Source of the DNA: Candidatus Thorarchaeota archaeon
GTDB lineage: Archaea; Asgardarchaeota; Thorarchaeia; Thorarchaeales; Thorarchaeaceae
Direction: 5' to 3'
NCBI GenBank assembly: GCA_029855935.1
Contig: JAGSHN010000016.1
Coordinates: 124,001-188,000, forward strand
DNA: 64,000 nt
The translations under genes and the position numbers were made by a program. This document shows positions 1 through 8,164 of this stretch, piece by piece. Each line of letters opens with the position of its first letter. The first letter of the stretch is position 1. A model generated the notes under the pieces. It was not told where the DNA came from and did no database searches. It worked only from the letters and a program-made list of their open reading frames with translations.

Positions 1-331
1 GTTGTGGGCTATCATCAGGTTGGTGTGGTTATATGCGTTCGGGCTGGCACAATCGTAGTGGCGTGTGTGTATACTGAAAGCATTCCCCCAGCACGTTCTC
101 CGTGCGCCGGAGTCCATCGCGGATTGTTTTATATATTACGCGTGGGCAACGAATAATAGCATATAATCCGACGGACAGGGACCTCCTGAGGACATGCTGC
201 GACGCAGTACTTGAGCAAGTAGTCATACTGACGAGTAAGCTGCAAGGAGCGACGTCATGACTCTTGGTCGGTGGGACGTGGCATAGGTTTCAGCTGTGCG
301 TGCCCTCTCCGTCAATGGAGTGTGTCTGACT
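1..331. other. Intergenic region upstream of the V4R operon
   Basis: No credible gene is seen here. The stretch is richer in A+T than its surroundings between about 120 and 170 and holds two TATA-like elements on the plus strand (127-138 and 159-168). It probably carries the promoter and a leader for the V4R/Roadblock operon that starts at 332. Small open frames in this stretch have no ribosome-binding site and no recognisable content. Confidence 0.5.
127..138 (+). promoter_or_regulatory. Candidate archaeal TATA box for the V4R/Roadblock operon
   Basis: The segment TTTTATATATTA is a textbook-like archaeal TATA element in a locally AT-rich patch. A second, weaker element (CATATAATCC) lies at about 160-169. 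Either would give a leader of roughly 140-180 bases before the ATG at 332. Transcription start mapping would be needed to choose between them. Confidence 0.45.
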
Positions 332-982
332 ATGGTCAAGACTGTAGAAGCACCACCGGAGTTGCACGGACTCATTGAGAGCATCGAGGCGAAGTACGAG
401 GAGATCTTCAAGACCCAGCTCGAGTTCAAGCCGGAGGAGAGCCGAATCAGGCTCGTCGGCGGTGAGGTCATGTTCATTGGCCTCAGGGCCATCGCCATCG
501 ACCTCAAGAAGGAGCTGGACAGTGTACTCGGCGAGGCTGGTCGCAACCTGCTTATCTATCGTCTCGGGCAGTCCTTCGGCAGGGCGGAGGCAGAGCGTCT
601 TCTCCCGGTCTTGGGACTGGACGACGTGGTGGCGAGAATCGCTGCGGGCCCCATATGGGCTGCATACTCCGGATTCGTCAGAGTCCGCCTGCTTCCGGGG
701 AGCGTGATCGAGCCGAATGAGAACTTCTTTCTGTTCTATGAGCATCCCAACAACTTCGAGGCGTCCTTCTGGAAGAAGGAGGGTTTCAGTGCACAGGAGC
801 CGGTCTGCTACTTCAATGCAGGATATTCCTCGGGCTGGTGTTCAGTGGCCACTGGTATCGACCTGGACGCAGAGGAGGTCCTGTGCGAGGCCAAGGGCGA
901 TGCTGCGTGCCGATTTATAATGTTCCCCAGCAGCAGGAGAATGGAGTATTTGGAGCGCGCAGACGAGTTCAGGAATATGTAG
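332..982 (+). CDS. V4R domain protein (XylR-N/V4R-like ligand-binding protein)
   Basis: 216-residue soluble protein. Residues about 35-130 resemble the segment that precedes V4R in XylR/DmpR-type sensors. Residues about 150-198 are a typical V4R core: a CYFNAGYSSGWCS stretch followed by E-V-L-C-E-A-K-G-D and CRF, with Cys170, Cys185 and Cys193 in the usual places. V4R domains bind small hydrophobic ligands or metal and share a fold with the Bet3 subunits of eukaryotic TRAPP. I chose the ATG at 332 rather than the GTG at 296 because GGAG precedes it at about 11 bases and the family-like sequence begins there. It is followed after 13 bases by a Roadblock gene and opens an operon with a GTPase, so a role as sensor or exchange-factor component for that GTPase is inferred, not shown. 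Confidence 0.75.
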   Translation: MVKTVEAPPELHGLIESIEAKYEEIFKTQLEFKPEESRIRLVGGEVMFIGLRAIAIDLKKELDSVLGEAGRNLLIYRLGQSFGRAEAERLLPVLGLDDVVARIAAGPIWAAYSGFVRVRLLPGSVIEPNENFFLFYEHPNNFEASFWKKEGFSAQEPVCYFNAGYSSGWCSVATGIDLDAEEVLCEAKGDAACRFIMFPSSRRMEYLERADEFRNM

Positions 983-995
983 GCGGGGATGAACA

Positions 996-1358
996 ATGAG
1001 TGCGAAGATAAAGAAACTCACGGAGACGTTGAGCCAGCTTATTGCGAACAGTGAAGTCGAGGGCTGTGCACTTGTCAGCACGCGCGGCCAGATGATGGCT
1101 GCAAAGCTCGGAAAGGATGTCGACGACAAGGCGGTGTCAGCAATGGCCGCGGCACTCCTCTCCATCGGCAATAGGGTGGGCGAGGCTCTTGACTCGGGTC
1201 CTCCCAAGAACATCCTGATTGAGGGAGAGCGGAAGATGGTCCTCGTCAGGAGTATCGGAAATGCCACGCTGATTGCGACGGCACCTGCCGATGCCAAGGT
1301 CGGCCTCATCGACTTTGAGATGGACAAGGTCGCCCGTGAGATGGAGCAGATACTATAG
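996..1358 (+). CDS. Roadblock/LC7 domain protein 1
   Basis: 120 residues, the whole length being one Roadblock/LC7 domain: an N-terminal helix, a CALVSTRGQMMAA strand pair, a long central helix (AVSAMAAALLSIGNRVGEAL), two strands (ILIEG, MVLVRSIG, ATLIATAP) and a C-terminal helix ending MEQIL. Roadblock proteins dimerise and act as regulators or scaffolds of small GTPases (MglB in bacteria, Ragulator and dynein light chain in eukaryotes). It lies between the V4R gene and the GTPase gene and is closely similar in pattern to the fourth Roadblock protein (3020-3388), suggesting a local duplication. Confidence 0.85.
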   Translation: MSAKIKKLTETLSQLIANSEVEGCALVSTRGQMMAAKLGKDVDDKAVSAMAAALLSIGNRVGEALDSGPPKNILIEGERKMVLVRSIGNATLIATAPADAKVGLIDFEMDKVAREMEQIL

Positions 1359-1405
1359 TCGTGCGTTGGGCTGACTAGTGTCACTGATGGAGGAGGCTGC
1401 CGTAA

Positions 1406-2068
1406 GTGCCGAAGCTTGACCTTCGCGCCTACGACTTCAAGGTGTACGTGACAGGACCCTTTCAGGCCGGTAAGACGACTCTGATCCATACTCTCGACCC
1501 AGATGCCATATCGATTGAACGAGAGATGCGTGAGGCGTACCGGGGCGAGAAGGGCACCACAACTACTGGCTTCGACCTTGGTCGGGTCATATGGGTCCGG
1601 AAGGACGAGTCACACGATGGCCTGATTGTCCCCAAGAAGGAGTTCGAGAGGGAGGCCAGCGAGTACGAGGGCTGGATTGTCAAGGAGATTGAGCTCAGGG
1701 GTGTTCCAGGGCAGCTCCACTTCAAGTTCGTCAGGGACACCATGCGGTCTAACACGGATGGGGTCCTGATGGTCGTTGACTCCTCGGACTACGGGATGAT
1801 CGGGGATGCCAGCGCCATTCTGGCCGAGACAATTGCTTCCTTCGGAGAGATACCTCTTGAGGTCATTGCCAACAAGCAAGACCGCGATGACGCCGCCTCT
1901 CCCGAAGAGGTGGCGACGTGGCTTGGTGTTGATAGGGCCACGGGAACTTGTGCCAAGGAGCAGGAGTCGGCCAAGAACGCGCTCATCCGTCTCTTGAGGA
2001 AAGTCGAAGCCTTCAGCAACGCAGTCGAGGCTGAAACCGGCACGTCGACGTCAGTCCCCTCCTCATAG
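1406..2068 (+). CDS. MglA/COG2229-like small GTPase
   Basis: 220 residues, GTG start preceded by GGAGGCTG. The P-loop GPFQAGKT is at residues 17-24, the G4 motif NKQD at 156-159, and PGQ of the G3 region at 101-103. The aspartate expected in the G3 D-x-P-G-Q motif is glycine here (Gly99), and a charged insertion of about 30 residues (62-92) separates switch I (TTTTGFDLG) from G3. Both features fit the MglA-like or COG2229 group better than Rab/Ras proteins. The last 20 residues are a Ser/Thr-rich tail without a lipidation motif. Neighbouring Roadblock genes on both sides suggest an MglA/MglB-like pair. Absence of the G3 Asp may alter magnesium coordination and hydrolysis. Confidence 0.8.
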   Translation: MPKLDLRAYDFKVYVTGPFQAGKTTLIHTLDPDAISIEREMREAYRGEKGTTTTGFDLGRVIWVRKDESHDGLIVPKKEFEREASEYEGWIVKEIELRGVPGQLHFKFVRDTMRSNTDGVLMVVDSSDYGMIGDASAILAETIASFGEIPLEVIANKQDRDDAASPEEVATWLGVDRATGTCAKEQESAKNALIRLLRKVEAFSNAVEAETGTSTSVPSS

Positions 2069-2089
2069 TATGCATCTCAGGTGAGAACT

Positions 2090-2545
2090 ATGGCAGCAGA
2101 TAACGAGACCATCCCGCCCGTTGGAAAGGTACGGGAGGCGGTGACCGGCTTCATGTCGCGCGTCCCCGTGTGGAGTGTCACGGTCTTCACAGTGGACGGC
2201 TACATCATCGCCCACCATTCCTCCTCGGAGACAATTCCAGAGGGACTAGAGATGGCAATTGCGAGTCTGTCCGCTGGGCTAATCACTATTGCTGAAGACT
2301 TCATCAGGATGGTTGACCCGTCGAAACTGTTCAAAATGGCGCTCGTCGACAGTGTGGACGAGCGCAATGCGCCCGGTTTCTCAGCAATCCTCGGGCACGT
2401 GGCTCAGAACGTCCTCCTCTCCTGTCTGTTTGCGAGGACTACACAGCTCGGGCTGGTGACCTTCGAGCTTGAGGGTCTAGCAAACGAGATACGCGAGATT
2501 GTGAATGAATGGGAGGTCAAGCTACACAGTGAGACAATGACGTGA
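2090..2545 (+). CDS. Roadblock/LC7 domain protein 2
   Basis: 151 residues with a longer N-terminal helix than its neighbours and a divergent Roadblock/LC7 core (VWSVTVFTVDGYIIAHHSS, then the helix GLEMAIASLSAGLITIAEDF, then strands and a final amphipathic helix EIREIVNEWEVKL). The ATG at 2090 is preceded by AGGTGA at about five bases, better than the upstream GTG at 2081. It follows the GTPase gene by about 20 bases and precedes the third Roadblock gene by 11, so all are likely co-transcribed. It probably forms homo- or heterodimers with the other Roadblock proteins; partner identity cannot be read from sequence. Confidence 0.75.
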   Translation: MAADNETIPPVGKVREAVTGFMSRVPVWSVTVFTVDGYIIAHHSSSETIPEGLEMAIASLSAGLITIAEDFIRMVDPSKLFKMALVDSVDERNAPGFSAILGHVAQNVLLSCLFARTTQLGLVTFELEGLANEIREIVNEWEVKLHSETMT

Positions 2546-2556
2546 GATGAGATCCA

Positions 2557-2991
2557 ATGACTATAGGAAAAGGCGAGCTACTCAGTCAAGTCATCGACGA
2601 CCTCACGAGGGAGCTGGACCAGAATCTTGTGATGTGTGTTGTGACAACCGAGCGCGGCCTGATAGTTGCAGCGGGGGGCGACGACCAGCTGAGCAACAAC
2701 CTCGCAGCCATGGTATCGCTGATGGTGGACACATCGCATAGGGTGGCAGAGAGTCTAGACCTCTCCACTCCCCGTGTTACAAGAATCGACACCACAGATT
2801 GGACGACAATGGTCTATGAGTTCCCAGTCCACGGTAGACCATTCCGGCTGGGCGTGGTCCTTGGAGCGTGGTCGGCAGGGAGATCCCGAAGCCGGTGGCG
2901 GTGGTCACTACGTCGAAGGCGTGGCAGGAGGAACGTCCAAGAAGTCTTGGGCAAGGCGGCTGACCGGATTCGAGAGATCCTAGAGGGCTGA
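2557..2991 (+). CDS. Roadblock/LC7 domain protein 3, with a probable local frame slip
   Basis: 144 residues. Residues 1-101 (to FRLGVVL) form a clear Roadblock core and the last 18 residues (VQEVLGKAADRIREILEG) a normal terminal helix. Between them, bases about 2860-2938 translate in this frame into an Arg/Trp/Ser-rich stretch unlike any Roadblock segment. In the frame two bases later the same DNA reads VVGREIPKPVAVVTTSKAWQ, with much more G/C in third codon positions. This looks like two compensating indels, either real or an assembly error. The protein as annotated is therefore probably wrong in the middle or genuinely altered. It is the third of four Roadblock genes in this operon. Confidence 0.65.
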   Translation: MTIGKGELLSQVIDDLTRELDQNLVMCVVTTERGLIVAAGGDDQLSNNLAAMVSLMVDTSHRVAESLDLSTPRVTRIDTTDWTTMVYEFPVHGRPFRLGVVLGAWSAGRSRSRWRWSLRRRRGRRNVQEVLGKAADRIREILEG

Positions 2992-3019
2992 TGATCATTG
3001 CACGGAGTGTGACTACTCT

Positions 3020-3388
3020 ATGACTCAGAGGCTTACGGACTTGGAGAACGTACTGAGAGATCTTGCCCAGAGGTGCCCCATTGAGGCTGCAGCCATTGTG
3101 ACGATGCGCGGTCAGATGGTCTGTTCGCTGCTGACAACCAGCACTCCGGAGCGGGCCATGTCTGCCATGGCGGCATCCATTCAGTCAATTGGCGAGCGAG
3201 TGGGCAGAGAGCTCGGAGCAGGACGGCCGAAGACAATCATCATTGACGGTTCCGCCAAGAGCGTGATACTCACGGGGTTCGGCTCTATGATACTTGTCGG
3301 TACAGCCCCGGTGAACGCTGCAATTGCGCTGATCAAGTTCGAACTCCAGAATGCCATAGAAAAGATAAGGGCGATTCTGGGAGAATAG
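3020..3388 (+). CDS. Roadblock/LC7 domain protein 4
   Basis: 122 residues, one complete Roadblock/LC7 domain. Its pattern runs parallel to Roadblock protein 1 over its length (AAIVTMRGQMVCSLL, AMSAMAASIQSIGERVGREL, IIIDG, ILTGFGSMILVGTAP, final helix EKIRAILGE), which points to a tandem paralogue. It closes the V4R-Roadblock-GTPase-Roadblock gene set; the next gene is a GHMP kinase 121 bases on with its own ribosome-binding site. Likely role: dimeric scaffold or GTPase regulator. Confidence 0.82.
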   Translation: MTQRLTDLENVLRDLAQRCPIEAAAIVTMRGQMVCSLLTTSTPERAMSAMAASIQSIGERVGRELGAGRPKTIIIDGSAKSVILTGFGSMILVGTAPVNAAIALIKFELQNAIEKIRAILGE

Positions 3389-3509
3389 ATGGGTCGCAGT
3401 CGTCGCTGGCCAGTCGTGCGGACATCCTCTCGCGGTTGCCTTCGGCCTGCGACACGAGCCCGACGCAGAGAGCAGCTGTGTGAAAAGTCAGCTACAAAGG
3501 AGTTGCAGA

Positions 3510-4598
3510 ATGCACGTCTCTCCATTCGTGGTGCGAGCACCAGGCCGACTGTGCCTGTTTGGCGAGCACAGTGACTACCTAGGCCTCGATGTAATAGCCG
3601 GTGCGATTGATCTGAGTGTCACGATGAAAGTTCAACCCCGGCGCGACTCGACCGTGACGCTATGGTTCGAGGTCACCGGCGAACGGGACACCTTCTCTCT
3701 GGACGAGCCCATCTCGTACAGACACGGAAGGGACTATGTGCGAGCCGCCTTTCGGGTCGCGCAGAGAGCGGGCCTGGGGATGACGGGCGCCGACATCACA
3801 GTCAGTGGTGATATCCCGCTCAGCTCTGGCCTCTCGAGTTCATCTGCGCTCACTGTGGCTGCCATTCTTGCGTGCCACACACTTGCCCGTGCCCCTGTCG
3901 ACCCAATGGAGGTTGCACATCTGGCATTTCAGGCAGAGGTTGTCGAGTTCGAGGAGAGCGGCGGGATGATGGACCACTCGGCGTCCGCCTTCGGAGGGCT
4001 TCTGCACATCTCCTTCGCCAGTGATGTCACGGTCAGCGCATTGCCCGCCGTCCTAGATGGTCTGGTGATTGGCGATTGCGGTCTGAGGAAGAGGGACACT
4101 GTGGGCGACCTGAAGAGGATACGGAGGACCATCGAGCGGGGATACGAGGCGCTTGCCGAGGCAGTCCCCGGGTTCGACCCGCGTACCACACCAGTACGTG
4201 ACATCCTTGATCTTGCCGATGCCATTCCCAAGTCGTGCCGGCGGATGACCATTGCCACACTGAAGAATCGAGACCTGACGGCCAGAGCCTTGGCTCTGCT
4301 CCGGTCACCCCACCCCGACCCGGTCACGCTGGGCAATATGATAGACGAACACCACGCCATAATGCGGGACGGACTTGGCGTGTCCATCCGTGAGATTGAC
4401 GAATTGATTGCTGTCGCTAGAGAGGCTGGTGCACTCGGTTGCAAGATCAACGGCAGCGGACGCGGTGGGACGATGCTTGCCTATGCTCCGGGGAGAGAGG
4501 TCGACGTTATGAGGGCAATGGAGGAGGCGGGAAGTTCTGCCTATCGAGTCCGCATCTCTCGAGGCGCCCACACTGTACGAGACTCCATAGTGGGATGA
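3510..4598 (+). CDS. GHMP-family sugar kinase, galactokinase-like
   Basis: 362 residues from the ATG at 3510, which has AAAGGAG seven bases before it; the upstream GTG at 3480 lacks one. The N-terminal motif APGRLCLFGEHSDYLG (10-25) is the substrate-recognition signature of galactokinase-type GHMP kinases. Motif 2, PLSSGLSSSSAL (103-114), is the phosphate-binding loop; GMMDHSAS (152-159) supplies the likely catalytic Asp155; motif 3 is KINGSGRGG near residue 313. The reaction would be ATP-dependent phosphorylation of a sugar C1 hydroxyl. The substrate could be galactose, N-acetylgalactosamine, fucose or a heptose. The epimerase and nucleotidyltransferase genes elsewhere in the window would use such sugar phosphates. 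Confidence 0.75.
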   Translation: MHVSPFVVRAPGRLCLFGEHSDYLGLDVIAGAIDLSVTMKVQPRRDSTVTLWFEVTGERDTFSLDEPISYRHGRDYVRAAFRVAQRAGLGMTGADITVSGDIPLSSGLSSSSALTVAAILACHTLARAPVDPMEVAHLAFQAEVVEFEESGGMMDHSASAFGGLLHISFASDVTVSALPAVLDGLVIGDCGLRKRDTVGDLKRIRRTIERGYEALAEAVPGFDPRTTPVRDILDLADAIPKSCRRMTIATLKNRDLTARALALLRSPHPDPVTLGNMIDEHHAIMRDGLGVSIREIDELIAVAREAGALGCKINGSGRGGTMLAYAPGREVDVMRAMEEAGSSAYRVRISRGAHTVRDSIVG

Positions 4599-4654
4599 GG
4601 ACCGAGCGGCCCTTCCTCGGGAGAGCCATCCTCGCCAATACCTGACAACGTGGC

Positions 4655-6217
4655 CTACTTGCCCTCGGCAAGCTCCTTCATTCGTGCCTCAACTATCTCA
4701 AGGATCTCCTCCTTGAGTCGTCGGCCCTCTGCGATGATGCGTTCGACCTCGGCGCTGATACGCTCTACGAACTTCTTGTCGCGGATGTTGCCGAGATTGA
4801 TCCGGACGTTCAGTGCGGCGCCCTCTATCGCGGCCATCAGTGCATGAGCGGCGACGCCGGCATCAGTGATGGCATTGATATTGCCCTTCTCTGCGGCCAC
4901 ACGTGCGTGTTCTAGGGCATTGAGGGAATGCTGCATAGTCTTGAGCGGTACCTCGGCAGCGTGCTTCGTAGCGGCCTCGAGGGTCTCCTCTTTCTTCCTC
5001 TTCTGTTCAGGCGTGTCCTCCGGCATCTTGAACGCGGACATCACTGCATCAAAGGCAGCAGAGTCCTCCTCGACGAGTCCCATCAGCACACCGCGGTCAT
5101 TCTCGCAGGCGTGGCGATGAGCCAGCATCTCCTCCTTTATCGCAGCGAACTTTCTCCCCGAGAGTGACAGGCCAGTCACCATACAGACAAGGGCTGCACC
5201 GAATGACCCCATCGCAGCAGCAACACTGCCACCGCCTGGCGTGGCACGGGCACGACGCACCTGATTGCCGAACTCGATGAGCGACATCTCGGTGAAGGAC
5301 TTCTTCTTCGGGTCCTCGAAGCCTCCGAGGTAGTAGAGGTCAAGGATCATCGACTCGTCGAACTTCGCTGGCTGCACGTAGTACTTGAATGCGTCAAGGA
5401 TAGCAAACAGCGGCACCATACCCACAATCTCGGTCTCAACGACACTCGCGCCAAACCGACGGGCCTCGTTGCGGACCACCTCGAGGACCTGATGTATCTT
5501 GGTGCGCTTTGGATGCGTCAGGTTCATCGATACCTGAACCATCCCCTTCTCCGGCAGCTCGAGTCCGATGCCCTGGACATATACAAAGCCGCCAGTGGTC
5601 GCGCGCACGGCGTCAGCACAGGCCTTCGCCACACGCACGTCGGTCGTGTTGAGATTTGCATTGAAAGCGATGAGGAAGTTCCTTGCGCCAGTAGCTGTGC
5701 AGCCCGCTGTTGGATGAATCTTCTTGGGACCATAGTCGGGGTCCTTGGAGGGATCAGTACCTATCAGCTCGCGCAGACCCTCGAACTCGCCCTCTCGGAT
5801 GTTGGGCAGGTCGACCCTGTCCGGTCGCGTGGCAGACTTGGCGTATAGGTATACCGGGATGTTGAACTTCTCTGAGAACTCCTGCGCGAACTGCTTCGAC
5901 AGCTCGATGCACTCGCCAATCGTGACACCGTGGAGCGGCACGAAGGGCACGACGTCCACTGCGCCCATTCTCGGATGGGCCCCCTGATGCTTGTTAAGGT
6001 CTATCTTCTCAACGGCCACCTCGGCTGCTCTCAGTGCAGCCTCCTTGACCTTCTGTGGCTCGCCTATGAAGGTGAAGACCGACCGGTTGTGATCGTAGTC
6101 GTACTCCACATCCAAGAGACGGACGCCCTCTACACTCTTGATGGCCTCCGCAAGGGCATCAATGACCTCCTTGCGTCTACCCTCTGAGAAGTTGGGCACG
6201 CACTCGACTATCTTCAA
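4655..6217 (-). CDS. ftcD: Bifunctional glutamate formiminotransferase / formiminotetrahydrofolate cyclodeaminase
   Basis: 520 residues, a fusion of two enzymes. Residues 1-300 are the formiminotransferase: CVPNFSEG at the start and HQGAHPRMGAVDVVPF at 77-92 with the catalytic His81. Residues about 325-520 are the helical cyclodeaminase (GNQVRRARATPGGGSVAA, GALVCMVTGLSL). Together they move the formimino group of N-formiminoglutamate, a histidine breakdown product, to tetrahydrofolate and release ammonia to give 5,10-methenyl-THF. The ATG at 6217 has GGTGA just upstream. The separate FolD and formate-THF ligase genes nearby would process the product, so a folate-based one-carbon route is likely. 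The full fusion length matches animal and bacterial FTCD. Confidence 0.9.
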   Translation of the reverse strand: MKIVECVPNFSEGRRKEVIDALAEAIKSVEGVRLLDVEYDYDHNRSVFTFIGEPQKVKEAALRAAEVAVEKIDLNKHQGAHPRMGAVDVVPFVPLHGVTIGECIELSKQFAQEFSEKFNIPVYLYAKSATRPDRVDLPNIREGEFEGLRELIGTDPSKDPDYGPKKIHPTAGCTATGARNFLIAFNANLNTTDVRVAKACADAVRATTGGFVYVQGIGLELPEKGMVQVSMNLTHPKRTKIHQVLEVVRNEARRFGASVVETEIVGMVPLFAILDAFKYYVQPAKFDESMILDLYYLGGFEDPKKKSFTEMSLIEFGNQVRRARATPGGGSVAAAMGSFGAALVCMVTGLSLSGRKFAAIKEEMLAHRHACENDRGVLMGLVEEDSAAFDAVMSAFKMPEDTPEQKRKKEETLEAATKHAAEVPLKTMQHSLNALEHARVAAEKGNINAITDAGVAAHALMAAIEGAALNVRINLGNIRDKKFVERISAEVERIIAEGRRLKEEILEIVEARMKELAEGK

Positions 6218-6705
6218 TGCCGTTCACCGCGCGCGCGACAGACGGCGCCTTTGAAAAGGCTTTGGGCATGTGCCTGCACCGACAACTAGTGTGGGATTGG
6301 AGGCGTAGGCAAGCAATTGAGCATCGTGTGAACCCCCGTATGGTTGGAGATCACATCACAATCCCGGCGTCGGCGACGCAGCTGACCGAAAAGGGAATAT
6401 GCGATTCGCCATGTTTCTCAAACGAGGCCACCATCAGATGGGTCTGTTGTGGCAAGCTTGGGAGTGAGGAGAAGTGTTGAGAGAATCGAGAAACAGAATT
6501 GGAACTGCCCCTTCGCTCTCTACGGCCAACGTCTTCGAAATACTCTACAAGGCCTGGTGTAACGCACACGACTCCTTTCATATGGTCGACAACGATCAAT
6601 ACTTGCCAAGTCTCACGCCAGCGCTGGGTACCCCTCATAAGGGGCCTGTACTCACAGCTGAGTAGGGGCCATCCGGCCCCCTATTCATTTTCCTTATGGG
6701 GCTCG
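6218..6705. other. Long intergenic region with GC-rich hairpins
   Basis: About 490 bases between divergent genes. I see no protein with recognisable content. Two short inverted repeats lie close together near the right end: CCCCT-CATA-AGGGG (6631-6644) and GGGGCC-ATCC-GGCCCC (6666-6681), the second followed by CTATTCATTTT. They could form RNA hairpins in a leader of the gene starting near 6706, or act in DNA binding. No tRNA-like pattern was found. Confidence 0.4.
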
Positions 6706-8085
6706 GTGATAACATTGAGCAGAAATAGAGTCAGATTGGCGGTGTGGCTCTCAATCTTGCTTCTTTCCACAATAGTTGCTTCCACATATTCAATAGTCCC
6801 TCCCACGCCTGAAATAGACCATACGCCAATTCCTCACGGCAATGGTGGTATTCTTGCGGTAGGCTACAATACCACCCGAAGACAGGCAATCATGGAGTAT
6901 GTGATGGCTCTCTACCAGCCGGCGTATGGTACCTTCTATCTGTATCTTCACGACTGGCCGTATGACCCGAGATTCTCGCTCTATCCAACCATGGAACACG
7001 TGTACGTTCCGTTCGTGATATTGCGATATCTAGATTATATCGATGACTTTGACTGGACAAACAGTACACGTTTCCTACAGAGCCTGACGAATGATCCTTC
7101 AAAGGATGACGAGTACGGACCCATAAACATGTCAGAGGCAGTGTGCTCTGATACCTTCGTCTGCAATATGGCAACGGACATGTATCCCGAGCTCGACATA
7201 GGTGATGCCTTGGATATCGATGCAGTGGTGGAGTTTCTGTCGAATCTCCAAGTTCCCAGCGGAGGTTTCTTGGTGGACAAGTGGGCCTACGAAATAGCTG
7301 ATGCTGACCTAGTTCCTACTTGGGATGCACTTGAAACACTCGATAGACTTGGCCGGCCGTCCGCAATCGATCGGAACCGGGCCCTGGACTTCGTTCTGTC
7401 GTGCTATCACGGCAATGGTTTCTCCTACTACCCCTTCTCCTCTGTCGACGTCTATGCGACCCCGCCCGGTCTGATGTGCCTCGGCCATCTCAATGCCACG
7501 GACCGAATAGACCGAGAGAATGTCATCTCATTTGTGTTGTTTCATTTTGACAATCAGAGTGGTTGTGCGGCCTCAGGCACCCTCGTGGAGACAGAGCGCC
7601 TGATCTGGTCACTGTATCTGCTAGATGCTCTGGACCGGATAGACTGCGACGCTGTTGTTCAATGGGTGCTCTGGTGTCAGTCGCCTGCTCACGGTGGTTT
7701 CCTGTCATCCCCAGACGCCGACATCTATGATGAGCGCCTTGTGTACTGTCGTTCTGCGCTCCATATCCTGTCAATGCTGGGGCGGATGGATGTTCTCGAC
7801 CGGAAGTTTCTGATGTATGGCTACCCCGAGCACACGACACCCTCTAGTTACTATCGCGAGGTTGATGAGTGGAACCGGCAGCACAGCAGTACCTCGCCTG
7901 GGGCAGGCTGGGGGGGTTTCCCCAATGTGGACATAGTGGGCACGGTTGCTGGCTCATTGCCTATGCTTTTGTGTATGGTCTGTGTTGGCGCGCCGTTCTT
8001 GTGCATCTGCAACTCTGACAGGGAAGAGAGGGCAAGGCGTGCTCTCCTCAAGGAGAGACGCAAGCGGAGGCGGCCCAAGTGGTGA
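6706..8085 (+). CDS. Membrane-anchored prenyltransferase/squalene-cyclase-like toroid protein
   Basis: About 459 residues from the GTG at 6706; the start is uncertain because the open frame continues upstream without recognisable content. A hydrophobic segment near the N-terminus (LAVWLSILLLSTIVAS) is a signal peptide or anchor. The middle is built of alpha/alpha repeats with G-G-F or G-F cores and D-A-L-x-x-L-x-R-x-D loops, as in the protein prenyltransferase beta and terpene-cyclase toroids. Near the C-terminus a second hydrophobic segment (LPMLLCMVCVGAPFLCI) is followed by a very basic tail (RRALLKERRKRRR), placing that tail in the cytoplasm and the repeats outside. No cyclase D-x-D-D or zinc motif is evident, so an enzymatic role is doubtful; ligand binding at the cell surface is an alternative. 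Confidence 0.6.
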   Translation: MITLSRNRVRLAVWLSILLLSTIVASTYSIVPPTPEIDHTPIPHGNGGILAVGYNTTRRQAIMEYVMALYQPAYGTFYLYLHDWPYDPRFSLYPTMEHVYVPFVILRYLDYIDDFDWTNSTRFLQSLTNDPSKDDEYGPINMSEAVCSDTFVCNMATDMYPELDIGDALDIDAVVEFLSNLQVPSGGFLVDKWAYEIADADLVPTWDALETLDRLGRPSAIDRNRALDFVLSCYHGNGFSYYPFSSVDVYATPPGLMCLGHLNATDRIDRENVISFVLFHFDNQSGCAASGTLVETERLIWSLYLLDALDRIDCDAVVQWVLWCQSPAHGGFLSSPDADIYDERLVYCRSALHILSMLGRMDVLDRKFLMYGYPEHTTPSSYYREVDEWNRQHSSTSPGAGWGGFPNVDIVGTVAGSLPMLLCMVCVGAPFLCICNSDREERARRALLKERRKRRRPKW

Positions 8086-8164
8086 CGTACGTGGATTGCC
8101 CCGACTACATCGATACTCTCAGGCCGCCTGCCTGTTGGGATATCGCCAAGGTACAGTCCTCTTG

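Noticed and set aside
6600-6690. Possible riboswitch or tRNA from the GC-rich hairpins
   Set aside because: The stems are only five or six bases and lack any cloverleaf or known aptamer pattern; kept as hairpins in the intergenic entry only.
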